NCBI GenBank assembly: GCA_021849435.1
Contig: JAJZSX010000129.1
Coordinates: forward strand, 1-6,871
Source of the DNA: Actinomycetes bacterium
Lineage (GTDB): Bacteria > Actinomycetota > Acidimicrobiia > Acidimicrobiales > RAAP-2
DNA length: 6,871 nucleotides
Direction of reading: 5' to 3'
Under the pieces are notes generated by a model. That model had not been told where the DNA came from and did not search any database. It was given only the letters and a program-made list of their open reading frames with translations. This document shows, piece by piece, positions 1 through 4,953 of the stretch. The stretch's first letter is position 1. The number at the start of each line of letters is the position of its first letter. The position numbers and the translations under genes were made by a program.

Positions 1-11
1 AAGGAGCGACC

Positions 12-482
12 GTGAGCCGCATCGAACACTTCGAAGAGGACTTAGCCCCTCGGGCCAATCGGGTCGTACCCGCGGCGTCCGCTGTAGTTGTCGACGAAAG
101 GAAACGAATTCTGCTCATCAAGCGAACCGACAACGGATTGTGGACGATTCCCGGCGGTGCCATGGAGCCCGGCGAAACTATCGCTGACTGCTGCCGTCGT
201 GAGGTGCTCGAAGAGTCGGGCATTGAAGTCGTCATCACCCGGCTCATCGGCGTCTACAGCAACCCCCGTCACGTCATTGAGTACGCCGACGGCGAAGTCC
301 GCCAGCAGTTCTCGGTCTGCTTCGCGTGTCGCCCGGTCGCGGGTGAACTCACCACCAGTGACGAGTCGAGCGAGGTGGGTTACTTCACCCTCGCTGAACT
401 AGCGACCATGGATATCCATCCGTCGATTCGCCTGCGAATCACTCACTTTGGTGAATCTCGCCCTGATCCGGTGATCGCCTAA
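12..482 (+). CDS. Nudix hydrolase (156 aa)
   Basis: This is a cytosolic Nudix-family pyrophosphohydrolase, expected to cleave a nucleoside diphosphate linked to another moiety, with Mg2+ bound by the Nudix box. The full signature Gx5Ex7REUxEExGU is present at residues 49-71: G49, E55, R63-E64, E67-E68, G70. A beta-strand entry (AVVVDERKRILLIKRT, about 24-39) and LWTIPGG precede it, as usual in the family. Length is normal for a stand-alone Nudix protein. The GTG start is supported by an AAGGAG Shine-Dalgarno at 1-6 and by the conserved-looking N-terminus. The stop overlaps the stop of the HD-domain gene on the other strand by 4 bp. From memory, similar actinobacterial Nudix proteins (MSRI... 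start, PRHV and DGEVRQ-F motifs) are common and occur on integrative elements; the Pif immunity protein of pSAM2 carries a Nudix motif. The substrate cannot be told from sequence. Confidence 0.93.
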   Translation: MSRIEHFEEDLAPRANRVVPAASAVVVDERKRILLIKRTDNGLWTIPGGAMEPGETIADCCRREVLEESGIEVVITRLIGVYSNPRHVIEYADGEVRQQFSVCFACRPVAGELTTSDESSEVGYFTLAELATMDIHPSIRLRITHFGESRPDPVIA

Positions 483-1042
483 ATTATGGCGCCCGGATTG
501 ACTTCGGCGAGTCGCAGTTCCACCCGACGAAACGCGCCGCGAATAACGTCGTCGTCTGCTTCCAGCCCGCGTACAACGATATGGTCGTCGCCGTAGCGGG
601 CACGAATTTCTCGGAGTCGCTCGTCGAGGGACAGCCGCGTCCCATCGGGACCGCACGACAAGTCGCAGTAGGTCAGGATGTCAGCCATGAGGCTCATCTC
701 TCTGGGGAACTTGGCAAACTCATTAGCGAATCCGCGAAGCGCAGTCTCAGCGGCACCCGAGCCGTGGTGTGCGACGAGACAGGCCAATCGCTGCTCGCCC
801 AACTCTTCGAGGTGAATCGCTCCGTCCAGGTGATGAGCACCCGTTGTAGCGAGCATCGGGGCATAGCCAATATCGTGCAGCCACGCGGCCGTCACCAGCA
901 CTGAGCGTTCTTCGGGATCGTCGAGCAGAACGTCGGCCAGCTCAGAGGCGATTGTCGCGACCGCACGTGAATGCGCTAAACGTCGTGGACTCTCCGCCAG
1001 CAGCGATGAAGCGTAATTTTCAGCCCACAGACGACGATCCAT
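479..1042 (-). CDS. HD-domain phosphohydrolase (187 aa)
   Basis: This is a soluble metal-dependent phosphohydrolase of the HD superfamily. Counting from the ATG at 1042, the ligands are visible as H24 (RRLAHSRAVA), H56-D57 in AAWLHDIGYAP, paired histidines at 70-71 and 92-93 (LVAHH), and an Asp in LTYCDLSCGPDG (about 127). These residues form the usual H...HD...D metal site. The reading frame stays open upstream to 1309, but the extra 89 residues are Arg/Ser-rich and unlike the family. The ATG before DRRLWAENYA puts the HD domain at the normal distance from the N-terminus, so it is preferred. No strong Shine-Dalgarno is visible in front of it, so the start is less sure than the domain. The gene converges on the Nudix gene with a 4-bp tail overlap. 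The substrate (nucleotide, cyclic or alarmone) is unknown. Confidence 0.85.
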   Translation of the reverse strand: MDRRLWAENYASSLLAESPRRLAHSRAVATIASELADVLLDDPEERSVLVTAAWLHDIGYAPMLATTGAHHLDGAIHLEELGEQRLACLVAHHGSGAAETALRGFANEFAKFPREMSLMADILTYCDLSCGPDGTRLSLDERLREIRARYGDDHIVVRGLEADDDVIRGAFRRVELRLAEVNPGAII

Positions 1043-1257
1043 TACGGATGAGCCTAGATGCCGAGCCCGCAGAACTCCCCGAGCGACCGAGCCCTGTGCA
1101 GACGCGGACCGAAGAATCTGGCACGATACTTGAGCGAAGTGACCCTGAACAATGGCGTTTCGGCGACTTCGGTGAGTGAAGCTGGACTGGATCGAATCTG
1201 CCTTCATTGTCCGCTTGTTTACTTCGAATTCATATTTTCGGGCATGACAACGGCTGT
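1043..1257. other. Spacer between HD gene and truncated intron
   Basis: This is the upstream region of the leftward HD-domain gene and should hold its promoter. I could not identify a convincing -35/-10 pair. Open frames cross it on both strands (for example a plus-strand frame ending at 1179), but none has a recognisable domain or Shine-Dalgarno. The stretch around 1200-1245 is AT-richer than its surroundings. Confidence 0.4.
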
Positions 1258-1880
1258 GGCACCCGACGGGAACCTTCGGCCCCCGTCGGGTGCCGCCTAG
1301 GCGGTACAACGGCGAGGCGTGTGAGAACTTTCTTTACGTATTCGAGCACCCAGACACGACCCTCGTTGGCCGCCTGACGGACAGCTTCGAGGGCCTGGTG
1401 CGCCGATCGCTTGGGCCGGAACCCAAAACTCACCGGAGAGAAGTCCGCTTCGAAGATCGGCTCGAGTACGATCTTCGCGGCGCTCATGACCACCCGGTCA
1501 GCGACGCTCGGGATGCCCAGGGGCCGGGTCTCACCCGGCTTTCCTGGCTTGGGGATATTCACTCTGCGCAACGCCTGGGGCCGATACTTCTGGGCCCGCA
1601 GTTGCTGGCTAAGTTCATCGAGGAAGGTTCTTACCGCCTCGACGCCCCCGGCTTCGATGTCGGCGATACTCACGCCGTCAACACCGGGGGCCCCTTGGTT
1701 AGCGGCCACGTTGACCCAGGCTCTCTCCATCACATCGCTGCGGACGAGTTTGTCAAAGAGGGCGTGGAACCTACGTGTCCGGTTTTGCTTGGCACTGCGA
1801 TACAGCACGCGTTGCAGGGCTCGAACGGGGTCCAGGTCATCGACCTGTCTGACAGTCCTAGCCGTGTTGTCGGCACTCAT
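1230..1880 (-). pseudogene. ltrA: Truncated group II intron reverse transcriptase/maturase
   Basis: This is the N-terminal part of a group II intron-encoded protein. Residues 20-60 (ALQRVLYRSAKQ... MERAWVNVAANQ) and GAPGVDG (64-69) match RT region 0. Further on come the basic IPKPGKPGETRPLGIPSVADRVV segment (109-131), LEPIFEADFSP (139-149) and SFGFRPKRSAHQAL (151-164), which are RT blocks 1-2. Similarity ends at about residue 178 (GRVWV). In intact members the next residues lead into the acidic first catalytic Asp and later the YADD motif. Here the frame continues as an unrelated basic 38-residue tail (about 1346-1230), through the hairpin at 1258-1294. The catalytic block, maturase domain X and endonuclease domain are all absent; full-length proteins are usually over 400 residues. 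The ATG at 1880 follows GGGAGGAGCGCTG, a good ribosome-binding site. The protein is non-functional by inference. Confidence 0.85.
1258..1294. terminator. Perfect 13-bp GC-rich hairpin, possible terminator
   Basis: GGCACCCGACGGG (1258-1270) is exactly complementary to CCCGTCGGGTGCC (1282-1294), with an 11-nt loop between. The stem is strong enough to act as a transcription terminator on either strand, but neither side is followed by a T-run, so a canonical intrinsic terminator is not shown. It lies between the broken end of the intron and the HD gene. On the minus strand it could stop read-through from the intron ORF into the HD gene. It might instead be the end of an element that caused the truncation. 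Confidence 0.5.
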
Positions 1881-2396
1881 CAGCGCTCCTCCCTACTCTT
1901 CGTGCACCAATGAAGCAGGGGTCCTTCGCTCAAGGCAGGTTGTGTTGTCCTGTCCGTCGTCACTACTACGATCCCCTCCGACTCCCTCTCGGCCACCTAC
2001 CACTTCCCGGGTTCACCGGTTATAAACAGAGACGCTCCCGACTCGCAGGGTCGGGGCCGAGTAGGGCCTCTCCAGTTCCCACGTCACCCTTCTGACCGTT
2101 CCACGTCCCCTACGCCGGAGTATCCAGCGCCGCCCGCTCCAAGATCTCAAGCGGCTTCCAAGGCCTTCGCCAAATCCACACAGGCTCGGCTCCCTCACTT
2201 CCCCGGTTACCCGGGAACCTTCACGACACTGCAGACTTCTTTTCATAATGCGGACCGGCCAGTTGCTCCACCCCGCTTCGACCCCCGCCTCTCGACCGGA
2301 CCCGGAGGTTTCACTACCGAGGACCTTGGCGTCTCCCCGGACCGGACTTTCACCGGCTGGTTGACGAGAGTTATCGCTCGGTTACGTCATGATCAC
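1347..2396 (-). mobile_element. Group II intron, 5' portion only (truncated)
   Basis: Reading the minus strand, a group II ribozyme leader (about 515 nt) is followed by a reverse-transcriptase ORF starting at 1880, which is the standard layout with the ORF in domain IV. Family similarity of the RT stops at about 1347. I see no rest of the RT, no domain V and no domain VI downstream on that strand, so about half the intron is missing and it cannot splice or move. The 5' boundary is approximate: GTGATC at 2396-2391 fits a group II 5' end loosely (consensus GUGYG). The 1347 edge is where recognisable RT sequence ends. Confidence 0.8.
1881..2396 (-). ncRNA. Group II intron ribozyme, domains I-III region (relic)
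   Basis: This non-coding stretch, read on the minus strand, has hallmarks of the group II ribozyme. At 2342-2355 it reads CCGGTGAAAGTCCGG, a stem-loop found near the 5' end of many such introns. At 2202-2215 it holds CCCGG-GTAA-CCGGG, a GNRA tetraloop hairpin as used for tertiary contacts. At about 1950-1985 it has GGAGTCGGAGGGGATCG followed by TAGTAGTGACGAC, a purine-rich block I recognise from bacterial group II introns. Open frames on either strand here (for example plus 1910-2095 and minus 2013-2246) are treated as chance. The intron class was not determined, and the 5' end (about 2396) is uncertain by some bases. Confidence 0.7.
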
Positions 2397-2468
2397 TCCC
2401 TTGCAGTCGTAGTCATTGCGCCCGAGCAGCTGGACGCACGTGGATCCAGGCTAAGTACTCGTACAAAT

Positions 2469-2490
2469 TTGCTACTATCTATGTTAGTAG
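2469..2490 (+). promoter_or_regulatory. Extended -10 promoter with BlaI-type operator (site 1)
   Basis: TGCTACTAT at 2470-2478 fits an extended -10 (TGn plus TAnnnT); no good -35 is seen. It would start transcription near 2485, before the AGAGGAGA ribosome-binding site (2499-2506) of the first small gene. Overlapping it, TACTATCTATGTTAGTA (2473-2489) is an imperfect dyad with TACTA/TAGTA arms, widened to CTACTA/TAGTAG. BlaI/MecI-family repressors bind dyads of this kind, and such a repressor is encoded about 0.9 kb downstream. The 12-mer TTGCTACTATCT (2469-2480) recurs exactly before the ccdA-like gene. A repressor here would block RNA polymerase directly. An alternative promoter is TTGCTA (2469-2474) with TATACG (2492-2497) at 17-bp spacing, but its start point would destroy the ribosome-binding site. 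Confidence 0.65.
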
Positions 2491-2511
2491 GTATACGCAG
2501 AGGAGACCAAT

Positions 2512-2772
2512 ATGTCTGAAGTACTCGGCCTAATTACCCCGGGCCCTTTTTATGCTCTAGCCATCCTGGCTTGCCCAGTAGGGATGGGGGCGATGATGTG
2601 GTTCATGATGCGCGGAAAACGGCACGGCCAACAGGTGGGCCAGTCTTCTGATCCGATGAACTCCTCAATCGACCGAGACCGCGAGACCGAGTTATCTCGC
2701 GTTCGAGCCGAGATAGACGAGAGGGCCAACCAAGTTGAGCGCGACAACGACTTGAGCGTTGAGCAGAAGTGA
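2512..2772 (+). CDS. Small membrane protein, Met-rich TM plus charged helix (86 aa)
   Basis: I do not recognise a named family. The protein has one hydrophobic segment at about residues 10-33 that includes ACPVGMGAMMWFMM, with Cys21 and a cluster of five Met, directly followed by the basic RGKRHG. From residue 55 a strongly charged stretch (DRDRETELSRVRAEIDERANQVERD) is likely a helix or short coiled coil. By the positive-inside rule the basic loop and C-terminal helix should be cytoplasmic. Cys and Met in the membrane segment suggest, but do not prove, contact with a soft metal such as copper or mercury. The ATG is well placed after AGAGGAGA at 2499-2506. The gene sits behind operator site 1 and is translationally coupled (GTGA overlap at 2769-2772) to the next small gene. 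Confidence 0.8.
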   Translation: MSEVLGLITPGPFYALAILACPVGMGAMMWFMMRGKRHGQQVGQSSDPMNSSIDRDRETELSRVRAEIDERANQVERDNDLSVEQK

Positions 2773-2999
2773 GCCTCATCGTCCGCGCTCTGGTCCTTGC
2801 CAGCGCAGTGGTTTCCACCTACTTCCTCTGCGTGCGGCCCATGCGGCGAGGCTCCTGCACAACAATGTGCACCTTGCAGTCGAGTTCGTCACGCCACGAC
2901 CATGACATCAATTCATCGAACCTCGACGTCAACCTGACGCAAGCTCGTGAAGAATTGGCGTTGCTTCACAAACGAACTGAAGTTGGCGGTCACGCGTAA
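2769..2999 (+). CDS. Small single-TM protein with Cys/His-rich segment (76 aa)
   Basis: No named family is recognised. A TM helix spans about residues 4-22 (LIVRALVLASAVVSTYFLC) and is followed at once by VRPMRRG, so the C-terminal part probably lies in the cytoplasm. Just after the membrane are Cys21, Cys30 and Cys34, then His43 and His45 (SRHDHD), a grouping that could bind a metal ion. A short amphipathic charged helix follows (56-70, TQAREELALLHKR). The GTG start overlaps the previous stop as GTGA, so expression should be coupled to it. The two proteins have the same plan (short TM, basic turn, charged C-terminal helix) and may work as a pair. Function is unknown; the shared promoter puts them in the putative BlaI regulon. 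Confidence 0.75.
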   Translation: MSLIVRALVLASAVVSTYFLCVRPMRRGSCTTMCTLQSSSSRHDHDINSSNLDVNLTQAREELALLHKRTEVGGHA

Positions 3000-3361
3000 A
3001 GTTGCGTGCCTCGAAGACACGGTAAACCGCCCACCTTGGATCACGTGACACCGAATTGCATGACAAATTTCGAAAATCGGTGCCAAAACCAACTAAGGCA
3101 GGCGGCCGCCGTCGCTGTTCTGTGATCCACAACAATCGAAGCAAGGTTGCGGACAGTCACAGATCTCGCCGCTGACTTGGCTGAACGCCCCGTGGGGTCC
3201 GATGGCTACCAAGCCGGACGAACATGCAGATGAGTGTGTTTCAACGTACACAGGTACCCCTTACTCATGGACTTAACGGGTAACCACTATGCTCAACCAC
3301 GCAGGTCATCGCTATTGACCAATTAGTCGGGTCGTAACTCAAGCGAGGGAGGCGAGGAACA
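3000..3361 (+). other. Gene-free 362-nt region upstream of the repressor gene
   Basis: I see no convincing gene; the minus-strand frame at 2929-3144 has no domain or ribosome-binding site. A weak branched fold is possible just after the small-gene stop: GGCGGT 2985-2990 with ACCGCC 3026-3031, and CGTG 3005-3008 with CACG 3018-3021. It has no T-run, so it is a poor terminator candidate. CACCGA...TCGGTG pairs flank 3048-3088. TACACAGGTA at 3247-3256 is one mismatch from the TACAnnTGTA box used by CopY/BlaI-type repressors. The TACTATC...TAGTA operator seen at the other two promoters is absent. The region should contain the promoter of the repressor gene, but I cannot place -35/-10 with confidence; CACTAT at 3285-3290 is a possible -10. 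Confidence 0.45.
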
Positions 3362-3748
3362 TTGCGATCGTTACGATCCTTCGGGGATTTGGAGTCGGCG
3401 GTCATGGACCAGTTGTGGGCGGCAGGTCACCCGATGTTGGTACGCGAAGTGCTCGAGGGGCTGCAAGAAGATCGTCCACTGGCCTACACCACCGTCATGA
3501 CCGTCATGGACAAACTGCACCGCAAAGGGTGGCTGACCCGCGAACGTGAGGGTCGGGCGTACGTCTACCAGCCTTCGGCTCCACGCGAAGCCTACGCCGC
3601 ACAACTCATGAGCCAGGCTTTCACACAAGCCGACGACGCGACCGCTACATTGATTCGTTTCATTGATGCCATGTCTCCAGACGAAGCTGCCGCACTCGAT
3701 CGAGCGCTCAGCGAACGGCTCAACACTGACAGTAAGAATGAATTATGA
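3362..3748 (+). CDS. BlaI/MecI-family transcriptional repressor (128 aa)
   Basis: This is a cytoplasmic winged-helix repressor. Residues 8-72 form the DNA-binding domain: FGDLESAVMDQLW (7-19) is the family's first helix, VREVLEGL leads into the second, LAYTTVMTVMDKLHRKGWL (40-58) is the recognition helix, and REGRAYVYQP (62-71) is the wing. Residues 75-125 are the helical dimerisation part, where family members are cut when the sensor protease fires; IRFIDAM (98-104) lies in the equivalent region. Length is typical. The TTG start at 3362 keeps the full first helix and sits behind GAGGGAGG (3345-3352) and GAGGA (3354-3358); the next ATG would remove half of helix 1. The gene overlaps the M56 gene by ATGA. 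Likely targets are the TACTA...TAGTA dyads at 2473-2489 and 4908-4938. No beta-lactamase gene is in the window, so a non-beta-lactam role is likely. The family call is firm; the regulon is inference. Confidence 0.92.
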   Translation: MRSLRSFGDLESAVMDQLWAAGHPMLVREVLEGLQEDRPLAYTTVMTVMDKLHRKGWLTREREGRAYVYQPSAPREAYAAQLMSQAFTQADDATATLIRFIDAMSPDEAAALDRALSERLNTDSKNEL

Positions 3749-4770
3749 TCGTTGCTGTACTGCTCATTGGCTACGCCGCGCTACTCGGCGTGGTCGGACC
3801 GAGCGTACTCAAAATTGGCACGTGGGCCGATCGGTCTCCCCGTCTCGCGATCGTTTGCTGGCAGGCCCTGAGTATTTCAGTGCTCGCCTCAGTAACACTT
3901 GCTGGTCTCGCCCTGGCGGCCCCCATAGCTCCGTTCAGTACAAATTTGGCAGCGATCCTTCGAACGTGCCTGATGGCGATTCAGCACGGCTACGCCACTC
4001 CGTCTGGTGTGGGTGCGACCCTCGCGGGATTGGTCTTGGCCGGCGCCGTAGTCGCCCGCAGCATTAGCTGCCTAGTGGCTGGTCTCATCCGATCGGCCCA
4101 CCAACGAAATCGCCACATCGAGACATTGAGCCTCATCACGAGAAGTTGCGAACACTTCGAGACAGTTATTCTAGATCATTCGACCCCGGCGGCGTATTGC
4201 CTCCCGGGACGTCACCGTCGTGTCGTACTTACATCTGCTGCACTCAATGCGTTGGACAGTTACCAACTTCAGGCTGTGCTTTCTCATGAAAAGGCCCATC
4301 TCTCGGGACGTCACCACTTGGTGCTCGAGGCCGGCACCGCGTTGCATCGAGCCTTTCCTCGGGTACCACTCTTCGCTCAAGCCAATGAAGAGATGACTCG
4401 ACTCGTTGAACTGGTGGCCGATGACGTCGCCGCTCGCCGTTATGGACGACTTCCAGTGGCCACAGCCATGGTGACTATGTCTGGTGCTACTGCACCAAGG
4501 ATGGCTCTGGCCGCCGGAGGCGCCGGCGCCCTGGAAAGGGTCCGGCGCCTCCTTCAGCCGGCCCGTCCCCTCAAGTCTCGGACGGTACTTACCGTTTTCG
4601 TCCTCGCAATCGCCGTTTTCATCATCCCGGCGATCGTCGCTGTCGCACCTGCGCTCAGCGCTCCCCGAATGTCGGCCTGTCCCATGGTTCCCGGGGTGTC
4701 CTCGTTGGCCTTGGGTCCCGCTTGCCACGATTCCCAAGCGCCCGTCGCAACCAGCCTCACTACTGCTTGA
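3745..4770 (+). CDS. M56-family (BlaR1-like) membrane metalloprotease sensor (341 aa)
   Basis: This is an integral-membrane zinc metalloprotease paired with the repressor. Predicted TM helices are at about 1-22, 38-60, 88-115 and 281-303. The cytosolic protease part between TM3 and TM4 holds HEKAH (181-185, the HExxH zinc site) and ELVADDVA (222-229, supplying the third ligand E222). PAAYCLPGRHRRVVLTSAAL (149-168) is the family's strand before the site. In BlaR1/MecR1 a penicillin-binding domain of over 200 residues follows the last TM. Here only about 38 residues follow, containing C312, C327 and H328 and facing outside the cell. The stimulus is therefore probably not a beta-lactam; metal or thiol oxidation is possible. 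Known family action is cleavage, or triggered cleavage, of the partner repressor. The ATG overlaps the repressor stop (ATGA), so the pair is co-translated. Many actinobacterial M56 proteins similarly lack the penicillin-binding domain. Confidence 0.88.
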   Translation: MIVAVLLIGYAALLGVVGPSVLKIGTWADRSPRLAIVCWQALSISVLASVTLAGLALAAPIAPFSTNLAAILRTCLMAIQHGYATPSGVGATLAGLVLAGAVVARSISCLVAGLIRSAHQRNRHIETLSLITRSCEHFETVILDHSTPAAYCLPGRHRRVVLTSAALNALDSYQLQAVLSHEKAHLSGRHHLVLEAGTALHRAFPRVPLFAQANEEMTRLVELVADDVAARRYGRLPVATAMVTMSGATAPRMALAAGGAGALERVRRLLQPARPLKSRTVLTVFVLAIAVFIIPAIVAVAPALSAPRMSACPMVPGVSSLALGPACHDSQAPVATSLTTA

Positions 4771-4785
4771 CAGCAACTCAGGGCC

Positions 4786-4801
4786 CGGCGCGGAATCGCC
4801 G
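4786..4801 (+). terminator. Short hairpin after the M56 gene, weak terminator candidate
   Basis: CGGCG (4786-4790) pairs with CGCCG (4797-4801) around a 6-nt loop, starting 16 nt after the M56 stop codon. The stem is only 5 bp and no T-run follows, so termination here is plausible but weakly supported. Confidence 0.25.
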
Positions 4802-4809
4802 TGATGAAG

Positions 4810-4882
4810 GAAGATTGTGCTCAGAGCGCGTAGTTATCGCGAGTAGCGCAACGTAAGTTCTATGGGCAGAGTCACAATCTTC
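4810..4882. repeat. 10-bp perfect inverted repeat in the M56-ccdA spacer
   Basis: GAAGATTGTG (4810-4819) is exactly complementary to CACAATCTTC (4873-4882), enclosing 53 nt. Inside lies a second small stem, CGCG-TAGTTAT-CGCG (4827-4841). The whole could fold into a branched RNA, act as part of a terminator between the two operons, or be a DNA site for another regulator upstream of the ccdA promoter. No transcript evidence is available. Confidence 0.45.
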
Positions 4883-4903
4883 GTGCCAGAGGCCGATGAA
4901 TAC

Positions 4904-4938
4904 TTGCTACTATCTTCGTAGTACTAACTACGATAGTA
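4904..4938 (+). promoter_or_regulatory. Promoter with two overlapping BlaI-type operators (site 2)
   Basis: The 12-mer TTGCTACTATCT (4904-4915) is identical to that at 2469-2480 and includes the extended -10 TGCTACTAT (4905-4913). Two TACTA...TAGTA dyads overlap here: TACTATCTTCGTAGTA (4908-4923) and TACTAACTACGATAGTA (4922-4938). The second, read on the other strand, is TACTATCGTAGTTAGTA and matches site 1 at 14 of 17 positions. The start point would be near 4920, inside the dyads, so a bound repressor would fully block it. The ribosome-binding site GAAGGA (4943-4948) of the ccdA-like gene follows directly. Two sites instead of one predict tighter or cooperative repression than at site 1. 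Confidence 0.7.
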
Positions 4939-4953
4939 ATACGAAGGATCCAT

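Noticed and set aside
952..1179. Plus-strand open frame of 75 codons overlapping the HD gene start
   Set aside because: It lies largely antisense to the HD gene and its upstream spacer. It has no recognisable domain and no Shine-Dalgarno, and its composition is that of a shadow frame in GC-rich DNA.
1043..1309. N-terminal extension of the HD protein by 89 residues to a start at 1309
   Set aside because: The extension is basic and low in family-like sequence and crosses the GC-rich hairpin; the HD fold is complete from the ATG at 1042.
1290..2025. Two long plus-strand frames (1290-1913, 1411-2025) opposite the reverse transcriptase
   Set aside because: They are antisense to a clearly recognisable RT fragment and show no family motifs; long antisense frames are expected at this GC content.
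2397..2468. Terminal hairpin target typical of class C group II introns upstream of the intron
   Set aside because: The sequence just 5' of the likely intron start on the minus strand shows no strong GC stem, so class C targeting is not supported.
2929..3144. Minus-strand 71-codon frame in the gap before the repressor
   Set aside because: It overlaps the end of the second small gene in antisense, and has no ribosome-binding site and no recognisable feature.
3362..4770. Beta-lactam resistance regulator pair (blaI/blaR1 proper)
   Set aside because: No beta-lactamase or PBP2a gene is present, the sensor lacks a penicillin-binding domain, and the predicted operators sit before redox and small membrane genes.
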